A DNA stretch of 64,000 nucleotides from an uncultured bacterium (GTDB taxonomy: Bacteria > Desulfobacterota > Syntrophorhabdia > Syntrophorhabdales > JANXAF01): assembly GCA_938084905.1 (NCBI GenBank), contig CALKEQ010000011.1, positions 1 to 64,000 on the forward strand. Direction: 5' to 3'. Made by a program: the position numbers and the translations under genes. The notes under the pieces were generated by a model. The model ran no database searches and was not told the DNA's origin. It was given only the letters and a program-made list of their open reading frames with translations. Shown here one piece after another: positions 34,435 through 43,723 of the stretch (within the stretch, counting starts at the first letter, position 1; every line of letters begins with the position of its first letter).

Positions 34435-35967
34435 CTAAATGGAAAACTTTCTGTCCATCGCTCTATAGTGGATGGCTTCCTGTATGTGATGGTCTTGAAT
34501 GATCTCCTTACCCTCCATGTCCGCAATTGTACGAGCGACTTTTAAAATCCTGTGATATGATCTGGGAGAAAATCCAAACCTTTCACAGGCCTCCTCAATG
34601 AACCTCTCAGCTGAAGGTGTCATTAAACAGTATCTCTTTATGTACCTTGGAGGGATTCTAGAATTGAAGTTGAATCTCTTTCCCTTAAATCTTTCCTCTT
34701 GCATCCTCCGTGCAAGAATGACCCTCTCCCTCATCTTCTCTGAGGACTCCTCATCTGAGGCAGAGGATAACTCGGAAAGACCAACAGGTGGAACTTCAAT
34801 CTGTATATCTATCCTATCCAAAAGAGGGCCTGAAATTCTAGACCTGTACCTTCTTATCATTGAAGGGCTACATGTACACGCACGCCTCCTATCTCCAAAA
34901 TACCCGCACGGACAAGGATTCATAGCTGCGACAAGTATGAAATTCGCTGGATAGGTTACCGAATGGGTCACCCTTGATACTGTGACAAATCCATCCTCAA
35001 TGGGCTGTCTTAACGCATCTAGAACGTTTCGCCTAAACTCCGGAAATTCGTCAAGGAATAAAACCCCGTTATGGGCAAGGGAAATCTCACCTGGTCTCGG
35101 TACATGGCCCCCACCTATGAGTCCAGCATCTGATATGGTATGGTGTGGGGCCCTAAATGGCCTCTCGGTTATTAAGCCTATTTCCGAACTTAAGGTTCCA
35201 GCTACACTGTGGATTCTTGTCGTCTCTATTGCCTCCTCGTAAGTAAGGGGGGGAAGGATCGTTGGGAGTCTTCTTGCAAGCATGGTCTTTCCAGAGCCTG
35301 GTGGTCCGATCAATAGTATGTTATGTGCACCTGAAGCAACTATCTCCATCGCCCTTTTTGCATGGGATAGCCCTCTAATATCAGAAAAGTCCAGATTCTC
35401 ATCCCTTCTTTTAAATTCGAATAAAGAACCTTCTCTTCTGTATTCCTCCAGATCCTTGCTACCTTTGAAGAAGTGGACTATATCGAGGAGATGTTCAACA
35501 CCGTAAACGCGTAAACCTTCTACAATTGACGCCTCTTTAACATTCTCCTTCGGACATATTATCCTTTCAATGCCCTCTCTTTTGGCTAAAATGGCCATTG
35601 AAAGGATTCCTCTAACCCCTTTTACATTGCCATCAAGTGAAAGCTCTCCAGTTATCAGAAACCCCTTTAGAGCTTCATCCTTAATGATCCTTGAGGAGCA
35701 AAGTATTCCAAGAGCAATTGGAAGATCGAAAGATGTACCCTCCTTCTTTAAGTCCGCAGGGGCAAGGTTTATCGTTATCCTGTCATTTGGAAACTCGAAT
35801 CCACTGTTTTTTATGGCAGCTCTGACCCTCTCTTTACTCTCCTTTATTGAGGCCTCAGGTAACCCAACTATGTTAAATGCGGGTAATCCGTAACTTATGT
35901 CCACTTCCACTTCCACCTTTATTGCGTCTATTCCAAGGATAGCGGATGTAACTACTCTTGAGATCAT
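34435..35967 (-). CDS. YifB/ComM-family AAA+ ATPase (Mg-chelatase-like)
   Basis: The 510-aa protein has an N-terminal Lon-substrate-domain-like region (about 20-170), then an AAA+ core with Walker A (GPPGSGKTMLARR), Walker B (GVLFLDEFPEF), sensor region and a Cys-rich insert (CPCGYFGDRRRACTCSP), ending in the Mg-chelatase-type C-terminal domain. ComM homologues act as hexameric branch-migration helicases during natural transformation and recombination. The start overlaps manC by 4 bp. Confidence 0.93.
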   Translation of the reverse strand: MISRVVTSAILGIDAIKVEVEVDISYGLPAFNIVGLPEASIKESKERVRAAIKNSGFEFPNDRITINLAPADLKKEGTSFDLPIALGILCSSRIIKDEALKGFLITGELSLDGNVKGVRGILSMAILAKREGIERIICPKENVKEASIVEGLRVYGVEHLLDIVHFFKGSKDLEEYRREGSLFEFKRRDENLDFSDIRGLSHAKRAMEIVASGAHNILLIGPPGSGKTMLARRLPTILPPLTYEEAIETTRIHSVAGTLSSEIGLITERPFRAPHHTISDAGLIGGGHVPRPGEISLAHNGVLFLDEFPEFRRNVLDALRQPIEDGFVTVSRVTHSVTYPANFILVAAMNPCPCGYFGDRRRACTCSPSMIRRYRSRISGPLLDRIDIQIEVPPVGLSELSSASDEESSEKMRERVILARRMQEERFKGKRFNFNSRIPPRYIKRYCLMTPSAERFIEEACERFGFSPRSYHRILKVARTIADMEGKEIIQDHHIQEAIHYRAMDRKFSI

Positions 35968-37022
35968 TTGGATGAGAAGTGCCTGGCTATGTCTCTCACA
36001 GCTTGGGCATACTTCTGTGAACAGACCAGAACACCCTTCTCCGTTGCCACAACGATAACATCCTTTAATCCTACAACTCCAAGTTTTACCCCTTGAGAAA
36101 AGATGAGAGACCCCTCAACGTCTAGAATGAAAGGATCGCCTATTGTAACATTCGCTTTTTCTCCTTGAGCCATAAGTCTAAAAAGGGACGACCAGGTACC
36201 AACATCGTCCCATAGAAAATCTCCTCTAACCATAAGAACCTTATTCGATTTTTCCATTACCCCATAGTCTATGGATATCTTCTTAAGGTTCTTGTACTTC
36301 CAAATAAACTTCTCCCGATCTCCTTCTTTATAAAGCCTAACACATTCTTTGACCCCCAGGAGCAAATCTGGAAGATAGCGCTCTAACTCGCTGAGTATTA
36401 CTTTTGTCCTCCACACAAAGATACCGGAATTCCAATAGTATTGGCCAGAATCAAGGTATTCCTTTGCCTTCTCATATGAAGGTTTTTCGACAAAAGTTTC
36501 GACCCTATATACGGGTATTTCACCTTCCTCTAAACTTTCCCCTACTTTTATGTATCCGTACCCGGTCTCAGGTCTTTGAGGAGTAATTCCAAAGGTAACG
36601 AGGTAATCGCCTTTTTCTGCAAACTCTACAGCCTTTTCTATGGCTTTTTGGAATGTCTCTTCCCCTTCTATGTAATGGTCTGCAGGAAATACAACCATTA
36701 CCGAGTCACCTTTTTTTTCCTCAAGCAGAAGGGCCGAGTAGGCTATGCATGGTGCCGTATCCCTTCCCTCTGGCTCTAAGATAAGGGAATCCATGTTTAT
36801 CCCACTTATTGAATCTAAGAGGGCCTTCAAGTGTTCCTCTCCGACCACAAAAAGGATCCTCTCTTCAGAAACGAGCCTTTTTGCCCTAAGATAGGTCAGT
36901 TCTATGAGGGATTTGCCATCTATGAGTTTTAAAAAAGGTTTAGGATTAATACTTGTGGAGAGAGGCCAAAATCTTTCCCCCCTTCCGCCTGCAATAATTA
37001 CTATGTAGACTCCATCTATCAT
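35964..37022 (-). CDS. manC: Mannose-1-phosphate guanylyltransferase
   Basis: This 352-aa nucleotidyltransferase makes GDP-mannose for surface polysaccharides. It opens with the nucleotide-binding loop IIAGGRGERFWPLST and has the metal/substrate motifs VVFPADHYI, TFGITPQRPETGYGYI, VEKPSYEKA and YYWNSGIF, typical of the family. The C-terminal mannose-6-phosphate isomerase domain of bifunctional ManC is absent. It overlaps cobB and yifB by 4 bp each, so it is embedded in one operon. Confidence 0.93.
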   Translation of the reverse strand: MIDGVYIVIIAGGRGERFWPLSTSINPKPFLKLIDGKSLIELTYLRAKRLVSEERILFVVGEEHLKALLDSISGINMDSLILEPEGRDTAPCIAYSALLLEEKKGDSVMVVFPADHYIEGEETFQKAIEKAVEFAEKGDYLVTFGITPQRPETGYGYIKVGESLEEGEIPVYRVETFVEKPSYEKAKEYLDSGQYYWNSGIFVWRTKVILSELERYLPDLLLGVKECVRLYKEGDREKFIWKYKNLKKISIDYGVMEKSNKVLMVRGDFLWDDVGTWSSLFRLMAQGEKANVTIGDPFILDVEGSLIFSQGVKLGVVGLKDVIVVATEKGVLVCSQKYAQAVRDIARHFSSK

Positions 37023-37756
37023 TTAAGTAACTTTACGATCTCCGGCAGATAAGTTGAGGCACTTCCAGCGAAGAAGTAGTCGGTTATAGAGTTTGTAAAA
37101 GGTGTCCTTTCCAAGTTTATCTCGACGATTGTAGCCCCATAGGCCTTCGATATATAGGGGATTTCAGCCGCTGGGTAGACAACGCCAGATGTTCCGATTA
37201 TGAGCATAACCTTACAGTTTTTCGCTTCTTCATTTGCCCTTATCATTGCGTCTAAAGGTATGCTCTCCCCAAAAAATACCACATCCGGTTTTAAGGCCCT
37301 CTCACATCTTTCGCATCTGGGATAGGGAAAGACATTCAACGATTCCCTTGTAAATGGTTTTTTACTGTGACAGGAAGGGCAGACAAGCCATCTATGATTT
37401 CCGTGGTACTCTATAACATTTTTGTTTCCGGCCTCATGGTGAAGTCCATCCACGTTTTGTGTTATTACGGCCCTTAAAAAACCCATTCTCTCCAATTCTC
37501 CGAGTGCAAGATGGGCAGGTGAAGGCTTTGCCTCAAAAATGAGGTAAGCCATCTCCCTAAGCATCATCCAAACCTTTTCAGGATTCCTAAGGAAGGACCT
37601 TATGTGGGCGTATTCATCAGGGTCGTACCTCTCCCAGAGCCCCTGAGCTCCTCTGAATGTGGGGATACCACTTTCCACGGAGATGCCGGCGCCTGTAAAT
37701 GCAACGACCTGACCCTTTTCTTTTACGATCTCAGCAACCTTTTTTAAATCTTCCAT
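37019..37756 (-). CDS. cobB: Sir2-family NAD-dependent protein deacylase
   Basis: The 245-aa sirtuin removes acyl groups from lysines using NAD. Visible are the NAD pocket FTGAGISVESGIPTFRG, TQNVDGLHHEAG, the catalytic His in EYHGN, the zinc site CPSC...CERC, VVFFGESIP and IIGTSGVVYPA. Residues AYL and R in the usual succinyl/deacyl-specificity position are not clear enough to choose the acyl type. It is 12 bp after the P1 peptidase and overlaps manC. Confidence 0.95.
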   Translation of the reverse strand: MEDLKKVAEIVKEKGQVVAFTGAGISVESGIPTFRGAQGLWERYDPDEYAHIRSFLRNPEKVWMMLREMAYLIFEAKPSPAHLALGELERMGFLRAVITQNVDGLHHEAGNKNVIEYHGNHRWLVCPSCHSKKPFTRESLNVFPYPRCERCERALKPDVVFFGESIPLDAMIRANEEAKNCKVMLIIGTSGVVYPAAEIPYISKAYGATIVEINLERTPFTNSITDYFFAGSASTYLPEIVKLLK

Positions 37757-37768
37757 ATTCCCTCCAGC

Positions 37769-38746
37769 TTAAGAAACCTTCGATCCTCTGAATATGTCCT
37801 TAAACGCAGGAATTATCCCGAAACCGTCCGCCTTTTTTATAGCCCTCTTTATAGCCTCTGCCACAACAAAAGCCGAAAGTATACCAACCAGGTTTATATC
37901 CGCTTCCACCTTCCCGGTTGAAAGAGCGAATATCAAATCTCCGTCGAATGTTGTGTGAGCTGGACTTATGGTTTTTACAAGGCCAGCGTGTGCCATTTGG
38001 GCGATTTTTGTCATCTCCCTTTTGTTAAACTTTCCATTTGTTGCCACAACGCCTAAGGTTGTACTTTCAATCCCAAACTCCTTCTTTACATATCCATCCC
38101 TCATCGATTTGAGGGTATCTGCAAACTCGTAACTATTCGGAGCTTTCCTCGCTCCAGCTATTATTTTTCCCGTTACATTATCAATCACATCCCCAAATGC
38201 ATTAACTACGCACAAGGCGGCAACGACGAGCCCATCTGGTAGAATGACGCTACTTGTTCCCAAGCCTCCCTTCGTGGCCCTTTCCATCTCAAAGAGCTTG
38301 CCCACCGTAGCACCAACTCCCGCTCCCACACTTCCCTCAGGTACTTCATAAGAGGCGGAAGCGCACGCCTGATAACCCATTTCAGCTGTAGGTTTTGCAT
38401 ATGGATCCCCGAATGTGAGATCAAATATTACGGCTGTTGGTACAATTGGAATCTTCCTTACACCGACGTCGAAGCCTAAACCTTTTTCCTCTAGATAGTC
38501 CATAACTCCTTGGGCTGCCTCAAGGCCGAAGGAGCTACCTCCACAAAGGAGGATGGCGTGGATTTTTTCAACTATGTGGTTCACGCTTAGTGCATCAACC
38601 TGCCTCGTTCCTGATGCGCTACCCCTTATGTCCATGCCACAGACAGCCCCTTCTTCACACAGAATTACGGTGCAACCGGTGAATCCTTTAAAATCCGAAA
38701 AATGGCCTACTTTTATTCCCGGAACGTCAGTTATGGCGTTTTTCAT
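37769..38746 (-). CDS. P1/DmpA-family N-terminal-nucleophile aminopeptidase
   Basis: The 325-aa protein belongs to the self-processing DmpA/NylD family. Landmarks are ITDVPGIKVGHFSD, CGMDIRGSASGTRQ, GGSSFGLEAAQGVMDYLEE and the likely autocleavage site GGLGTSSVILPDG, where a Ser or Thr becomes the new N-terminal nucleophile. The natural substrate is unknown, probably small peptides or amides. It overlaps purE by 4 bp. Confidence 0.88.
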   Translation of the reverse strand: MKNAITDVPGIKVGHFSDFKGFTGCTVILCEEGAVCGMDIRGSASGTRQVDALSVNHIVEKIHAILLCGGSSFGLEAAQGVMDYLEEKGLGFDVGVRKIPIVPTAVIFDLTFGDPYAKPTAEMGYQACASASYEVPEGSVGAGVGATVGKLFEMERATKGGLGTSSVILPDGLVVAALCVVNAFGDVIDNVTGKIIAGARKAPNSYEFADTLKSMRDGYVKKEFGIESTTLGVVATNGKFNKREMTKIAQMAHAGLVKTISPAHTTFDGDLIFALSTGKVEADINLVGILSAFVVAEAIKRAIKKADGFGIIPAFKDIFRGSKVS

Positions 38747-39204
38747 CCCCTTTTTAAGTTCTCTCTGAACTTTCTTAACCTCTCTCTTATATCCTCGTAC
38801 TTAATTGAAAGTATTTGACATGCAAGAATTGCAGCATTTTTTGCGGCATCGATCCCAACTGTTGCTACAGGAACACCACTCGGCATCTGGACTATTGACA
38901 AAAGGGAATCGAGTCCCATAAGGGATCCACGGTTAAGTGGAACTCCAATAACAGGGATCGTTGTATGGGCTGCAATTACACCAGGTAGATGGGCAGAAAG
39001 ACCTGCAGCCGCTATTATCACTTCTATTCCATCTTCTTCAGCACGTTTTGCGTACTCAATAGTTCTGTCCGGATCCCTATGGGCTGAGGATACGCGTATT
39101 AAAAACTCCACGCCCATTTCTTTAAGAAAGGAAGTCGCACTCTCGAGCTTCGGAAGGTCAGTTTCGCTGCCAGTAATTATGAGAACCTTCGGTTTACCAG
39201 CCAT
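38743..39204 (-). CDS. purE: N5-carboxyaminoimidazole ribonucleotide mutase
   Basis: PurE moves the carboxyl group of N5-CAIR to give CAIR in purine synthesis. The approximately 153-aa protein shows IITGSETDLPKLE, SSAHRDPDRT (active-site His), AAAGLSAHLPGVIAAHTTIPVIGVP and MPSGVPVATVGID. Open frame extends to 39225, but ATG 39204 (MAGKPKVLI) gives the normal family start. The overlap with the P1 peptidase suggests translational coupling; no other purine gene is near. Confidence 0.93.
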   Translation of the reverse strand: MAGKPKVLIITGSETDLPKLESATSFLKEMGVEFLIRVSSAHRDPDRTIEYAKRAEEDGIEVIIAAAGLSAHLPGVIAAHTTIPVIGVPLNRGSLMGLDSLLSIVQMPSGVPVATVGIDAAKNAAILACQILSIKYEDIRERLRKFRENLKRG

Positions 39205-39257
39205 TTCCAAATTTTTATGATACACGAACTCTCATTTTTTTGCCACTAAAAGATGAT

Positions 39258-40298
39258 TCACTCTTCCTCCGTGAATCTGAATATTTCAACTACTGAAACA
39301 AAAAGTGCGACAACGAGAGGTCCCATTATTATACCTATTAAACCGAATAGGCTTATTCCACCAAGGATCGCAAAAAAGACGAGAATAAGTGGCATCCTCA
39401 TCTTCTCCTTTACCAGGTAAGGCCTGATTATATTGTCGATCATACTTATTACTCCGATTCCAAAGAGGAAAAGGATAATGGCCTTGACTAAAAAACCCTT
39501 GTAAAAAAGGTAGAATGCTGCAGGACCCCAGACCAAAAACGTTCCAAGGATCGGTACAAAAGAAGCGAAGAATATAAAAAAACCCAAAAGAGCCGCTCTT
39601 GGAACATCAAGGAGCGCAAACATAAATCCTCCTGCGAGACTCTGGAGGATCGCAACTATAACCCCACCGTGGATAGTAGTTATGATAATCTCCTTTATCT
39701 GTTTGAAGAGGATCGATTTTTGTTGCTCGTGGAATGGCAGGTATTTACTTACCCTTTCGACGAAATAGGGACCATCCTTAAGGAAGAAGTAAATGGCGAT
39801 CAGCATGAGAAAAAAATCGACAAATAAAGTGGGGATCTGTTCAAAGGTGACCCTCAGTTTTTTTAGCAAGCTCTTTGTTAAGTCAGAGAGAGCCTCCTTT
39901 AACAGAATTCTCAGTTGCTCCTTGCTTATTGAGAATCTCTGAATAAACTTCTCGATCCTTTTCTCCAACTGTGGAGTAGTGAGGATCCTATCAACGAATT
40001 CTATTTTCTCGTTCCTTGTAAGGTTAAGGATGTCGTCTATTTCCCTTGCAACAGCAAAAGAAAGGTAGGCGATCGGCCCAAGGATTATAAGAACAATAAG
40101 AACAAGCGTTAAAAAAGCGGATAGGGCTCTCAATCTCAAGTGGCGTAAAAAAAATGCGTATAAGGGATAAAAAACGATTGAAAAAACCACTGCCCATGCA
40201 ATAGGAGATATGAAAGGTCGGAAAATGAGGTAACTCGCATAACCGAGAGTGAAAATGAGGAAAAATAGTATGAGGTAGTAGAACTTACTCCTTTTCAT
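39258..40298 (-). CDS. AI-2E family transporter (YdiK/PerM-like)
   Basis: The 346-aa membrane protein has about eight hydrophobic segments, with two at the N-terminus, a long soluble helical stretch (about 90-150) and a C-terminal block containing FASFVPILGTFLVWGPAAFYLF and IIMGPLVVALFVS, typical of the AI-2E/UPF0118 family. Members export signals, sodium or other solutes; the substrate cannot be read from sequence. It overlaps the preceding small membrane protein gene by 4 bp. Confidence 0.9.
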   Translation of the reverse strand: MKRSKFYYLILFFLIFTLGYASYLIFRPFISPIAWAVVFSIVFYPLYAFFLRHLRLRALSAFLTLVLIVLIILGPIAYLSFAVAREIDDILNLTRNEKIEFVDRILTTPQLEKRIEKFIQRFSISKEQLRILLKEALSDLTKSLLKKLRVTFEQIPTLFVDFFLMLIAIYFFLKDGPYFVERVSKYLPFHEQQKSILFKQIKEIIITTIHGGVIVAILQSLAGGFMFALLDVPRAALLGFFIFFASFVPILGTFLVWGPAAFYLFYKGFLVKAIILFLFGIGVISMIDNIIRPYLVKEKMRMPLILVFFAILGGISLFGLIGIIMGPLVVALFVSVVEIFRFTEEE

Positions 40299-40657
40299 CG
40301 CTTCTTGGCTGGCCAGAAGATGGAAAGGATTGAAGATAGAAGTGTAAGGAGGCCATCTTTGAGCTCTTTCAAAGTGGAAGGATCAGGGATTAGAACCTCA
40401 AGGAGGGACGCGATTTTTGAGATCGCTCTTAATACCCCCTTTAGTTCATCCTTTAGAGGATTCAAATCCTCTGAGAAAGTCCTAACACTCCTCAATGTGG
40501 CCCTCATCTCATCCATTAAATGTGGCAAATTTTCGTCAAGATTCTTCAAAATCGAATCGAGCCTATCTACGGTTTTTTTTACTTTGAATGCAAGATAAAG
40601 AAGAAAGATGAAGATACACACTAAAAGGAGAGTGAAAATAAGAAGATAGGCCCACAT
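40295..40657 (-). CDS. Single-pass membrane protein with coiled coil (DUF948-like)
   Basis: The 120-aa protein has one N-terminal membrane helix (about 3-25) and then a long amphipathic heptad region (KKTVDRLDSILKNLDENLPHLM and onward to about 100), similar to DUF948-type membrane coiled-coil proteins. The C-terminus ends in WPAKKR. It is the first gene of the long minus-strand operon and is translationally coupled to the AI-2E transporter. The function is unknown. Confidence 0.7.
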   Translation of the reverse strand: MWAYLLIFTLLLVCIFIFLLYLAFKVKKTVDRLDSILKNLDENLPHLMDEMRATLRSVRTFSEDLNPLKDELKGVLRAISKIASLLEVLIPDPSTLKELKDGLLTLLSSILSIFWPAKKR

Positions 40658-40705
40658 GCTTTTTAAATACTAGCAGTAAAGGAGGGGGCGAGGCAATAAT
40701 ATTTC

Positions 40706-40735
40706 TTGAATATGGCCGGCCGATGTGATTATATA
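40706..40735 (+). promoter_or_regulatory. Possible promoter for the lipoprotein/Bcr-like operon
   Basis: TTGAAT (40706-40711) and TATATT (40730-40735) are 18 bp apart in the divergent gap, about 40 bp upstream of the lipoprotein ATG. A GGCCGGCC palindrome (40714-40721) lies in the spacer and could be an operator, but no regulator is known. Confidence 0.4.
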
Positions 40736-40773
40736 TTCAAAATTCAAACTAAAAATAGGAGGTGGGAGGAAAG

Positions 40774-41331
40774 ATGAAAGCTTCTTACTTAAGGAGTGGA
40801 CTTATCCTTTCCATTCTCCTTTCTCTCTCCATCTTTTTATCTTCATGTGCAAAACCGCCAAAAGCTGAGATTGAGAGTGCGGAGAAGGCATTGATGAGTG
40901 CAAGATCGAAGGAGGCCCATATTTACAGTGAAGAAACTTACAGAAAGGCAGAAGAAGCCTTAAATAAGGCACATTCTTTCGTCTCTGAGAAGAAGTATAA
41001 GGAGGCAAAGGAACTTGCCATAGAAGCTGAAAAGTTGGCAAGGCAATCTGAGGGTGAAGTTGAGGCAAACAAGGCAAAGATGAAGGAGGAGACGGAGAAG
41101 TTACTAACTGACATAAGGACATCAATAGAAGAGACAAAGAAGATTCTTCCTTTAGGGGTGAGAAAGAAAGTGATTGCCAAAGAGGAGGCTCAGAAGCTCA
41201 TAGGTAAATGGGAAACGGATCTTTCATCTGCAAAGGAAAGCCTTGAGATGGGAAAGGTAAGGGAGGCTAGAGATAAAGCTCAGTCCTTGTTAGAAGAAGT
41301 AAGGGCTAAAAGTGAGGAGATAAGAAAGTAG
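40774..41331 (+). CDS. Outer-membrane-type lipoprotein, DUF4398-like, helical
   Basis: A lipoprotein signal with lipobox (IFLSSC, Cys near 25) is followed by an all-helical, Ala/Glu/Lys-rich body with repeated AEKAL/AEEALNKA/AEKLARQ patterns, as in DUF4398 proteins often found beside OmpA-like genes. GTG 40762 is in frame, but ATG 40774 has the strong Shine-Dalgarno (GGAGG and GGGAGG) and is the better start. It precedes the BcrC-like gene by 13 bp. Confidence 0.8.
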   Translation: MKASYLRSGLILSILLSLSIFLSSCAKPPKAEIESAEKALMSARSKEAHIYSEETYRKAEEALNKAHSFVSEKKYKEAKELAIEAEKLARQSEGEVEANKAKMKEETEKLLTDIRTSIEETKKILPLGVRKKVIAKEEAQKLIGKWETDLSSAKESLEMGKVREARDKAQSLLEEVRAKSEEIRK

Positions 41332-41344
41332 GAGAAGGAAACCT

Positions 41345-42472
41345 ATGTGGGAAAAGATGTCGTATGAGGAAATTTTGGAGTGCGCAGTTGACCCTTATCC
41401 ATCCATCAGAGAATGGAAGAAAAGGACTGGAAAAAGGGTTTTGGGAACTACCTTTGCGGACGTTCCGGAGGAGGTGATCTGGGCTTTTGACATCCTCCCT
41501 ACAACAATAATGGGTACAACGAAGCCTTTAAAAAAAGCACAGGCACTTTTGCCAGACAATGCCTGTTCTTTGGCCAGAAGTAACCTTGAACTTGTCCTGA
41601 GTTACGAAACTGATCTTTTTGATGGCTTTGTGCTCCCTCAGGTTTGTGACACGACCCAGCATCTCTCTGACATATGGAGATTAAATGTAAAGGGAAAGTA
41701 CTTTGAGAGCTACCTTGCCCCACGTCAGACAGATAGGGAAAGCGCAAAATACTGGGTAAGAAAGGAGATAGAGAGGCTCATAGATTCTCTTAGTGCATTT
41801 ACTGGAAAAAGGATAGATGAGTCGGACCTTAAGCGATCAGTAGATTTACATAACGAAAATAAGAGACTTTTGAAGGAAATTTATGACTTCAAGAGGAATA
41901 ACCCTTCATCTTTAAGCAACAGGGTTTTTTTCTCACTGGTGAAACTGTCCCAGCAGGTAGCAAAAGATGAATTAAATGAGACCATAAGGAGAGTGAAAGA
42001 GAGCTTAAAGGATGGCACGAAAGATGGGTACATAGACGTGATTCTTGCAGGTATAACTTGTGAGCCGATGGAAATCTACGACCTCTTCGACGAGATAAAG
42101 TTGAATGTTGTGGCAGACAATCTACTAATCGGTAGCCGCTACCTGGCAGGTGAGGTTGATCCGGGCGAAGACCTTTTAGATAGACTCGCCGCAAGGCACT
42201 TCAAAAGGGGTTTCTTTTCTCCTATCCACGGGAATGTATTCGGAGAATTTGAGGAACTGAGGAGACTATACAGGGAAAATGGTGCAAAGGCTATCATATA
42301 CATCCACATCGAATTCTGCGAATCCCAGGAATACGATCTGCCTGATCTTAAAAAGATGATGAAGAGAGAAGGTATTCCAATGCACGTTGTAGAAACCGAA
42401 TATCAAACCACATCCCTTTCCCACCTGAGAACTAGACTTCAGGCATTTTTTGAATCCATAAAGGGGACATAG
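41345..42472 (+). CDS. BcrC-like subunit, 2-hydroxyacyl-CoA dehydratase/benzoyl-CoA reductase family
   Basis: The 375-aa protein matches the HGD-D family (benzoyl-CoA reductase subunit C, 2-hydroxyglutaryl-CoA dehydratase). Candidate cluster-binding Cys residues are in PDNACSLARS, QVCDTTQHLSD and HIEFCESQEYD. Enzymes of this family use a 4Fe-4S cluster and an electron from an ATP-driven activator to break unactivated C-O or aromatic bonds in CoA thioesters. The gene abuts the BcrB-like gene directly. The activator (BcrAD/HgdC type) is not in the window, so the substrate is unknown. Confidence 0.85.
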   Translation: MWEKMSYEEILECAVDPYPSIREWKKRTGKRVLGTTFADVPEEVIWAFDILPTTIMGTTKPLKKAQALLPDNACSLARSNLELVLSYETDLFDGFVLPQVCDTTQHLSDIWRLNVKGKYFESYLAPRQTDRESAKYWVRKEIERLIDSLSAFTGKRIDESDLKRSVDLHNENKRLLKEIYDFKRNNPSSLSNRVFFSLVKLSQQVAKDELNETIRRVKESLKDGTKDGYIDVILAGITCEPMEIYDLFDEIKLNVVADNLLIGSRYLAGEVDPGEDLLDRLAARHFKRGFFSPIHGNVFGEFEELRRLYRENGAKAIIYIHIEFCESQEYDLPDLKKMMKREGIPMHVVETEYQTTSLSHLRTRLQAFFESIKGT

Positions 42473-43723
42473 ATGAGCGAGAAACCAAAAAAAGAACTGA
42501 CAAAATCACAGATTCTTTCCAAGAAAATAACGGATGAGTATTTAGATGAGGCATTCCGTGCCAAAGAAGAGGGAAGAATAGTCTGTTACACAACTGCCAT
42601 CTCTCCAGTTGAGATACTCGTTGCTCATGACATTATACCAATTTATCCTGAGAACCACTCTGTTGCTAATCTTGCGGCAAAAAAAGGTGCGCAGATGTGC
42701 TCCTACGTTGAGGGTATGGGGTACTCGAGTCATCTGTGCGCGTATGCCAGATGTGATCTGGCTTACAGGGCAACGGGCTTCACTGTGACAAGGGGGATCC
42801 CGGAGCCTGATATGTTTTTAGCATGCAACGCTCAGTGCTTTACATTGACAAAGTGGTTCCAGGTTCTCTCTAGAAGGGGTGGTGGTTTACCTCTTTTTGT
42901 CTTCGATACACCTCAGTACATAAGGGATGGGAAAGCAAGGGAGGAGATAATAAAGTACTGCGTTCTCCAGCTTAAGGAACTTATAGCTCTAATTGAAACT
43001 GTAACAAAGAGAAAATTCGACTATGACAGACTCAGAGAGGTTATCAAGTACTCTAGAGAGGCAAGTCTCCTATACAGGAAGTTTCTGGATATGGCGGCAC
43101 ACATCCCTTCTCCCATAAGCATATTCGATGCCTTAATAGGTATGGCGATCACGGTTTACAGAAGGGGAACCCCCCAATGTGTGGAGTACTACAGAACCCT
43201 CTGCGAGGAAACTCAGGAAAAGGTTGACAAGGGTATAGGGGTCCTTCCAAAGGAAAAGGAGAAGTTTAGGCTGTACTGGGAGAACCTTCCCATATGGTTC
43301 AAGTTTAGCGACCATGCAAAACTTTTGGGATCTTACGGGGGCGTAATATTAACCTCCCTTTATGTACATGCTTGGAGTTTCGAGTTTGACCTTGACAAGG
43401 ATCCCCTCTACACACTCTCTGAGAACTACGTGTCCAGATTTTCTAATGTGACGCTTGAAGATAGGGTTGATATGGCGCTCGATCTTTTCAAAAGGTACTC
43501 CTTGAATGGGATGCTCATGTTCATGAACAGAAGCTGTAAGGCCGTTTCTTTCGCAGTACCAACATTAAAGGAGATTTTGACAAAGAAAACAGGAATCCCA
43601 GCTCTTGTCTTTGAAAGCGACATGGGGGATCAGAGGTTTTACTCTGAAGCCCAGATAAGGACTAGGATTGAGGCATACTTCGAGACTTTAGAAAGGCTTG
43701 GGCTCGCAAGAAAGGCCGCGTAA
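42473..43723 (+). CDS. BcrB-like subunit, 2-hydroxyacyl-CoA dehydratase/benzoyl-CoA reductase family
   Basis: The 416-aa partner of the preceding subunit shows CYTTAISPVEILVAHDI, the Cys-bearing QMCSYVEGMG and HLCAYAR, a CNAQC segment, and NRSCKAVSFAVP near the C-terminus, in line with benzoyl-CoA reductase subunit B and related dehydratases. The start codon follows the previous stop without a gap, giving a fixed heterodimer. The last 36 bp overlap kdsB convergently. Whether it acts on benzoyl-CoA, a 2-hydroxyacyl-CoA or another thioester cannot be decided here. Confidence 0.85.
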   Translation: MSEKPKKELTKSQILSKKITDEYLDEAFRAKEEGRIVCYTTAISPVEILVAHDIIPIYPENHSVANLAAKKGAQMCSYVEGMGYSSHLCAYARCDLAYRATGFTVTRGIPEPDMFLACNAQCFTLTKWFQVLSRRGGGLPLFVFDTPQYIRDGKAREEIIKYCVLQLKELIALIETVTKRKFDYDRLREVIKYSREASLLYRKFLDMAAHIPSPISIFDALIGMAITVYRRGTPQCVEYYRTLCEETQEKVDKGIGVLPKEKEKFRLYWENLPIWFKFSDHAKLLGSYGGVILTSLYVHAWSFEFDLDKDPLYTLSENYVSRFSNVTLEDRVDMALDLFKRYSLNGMLMFMNRSCKAVSFAVPTLKEILTKKTGIPALVFESDMGDQRFYSEAQIRTRIEAYFETLERLGLARKAA

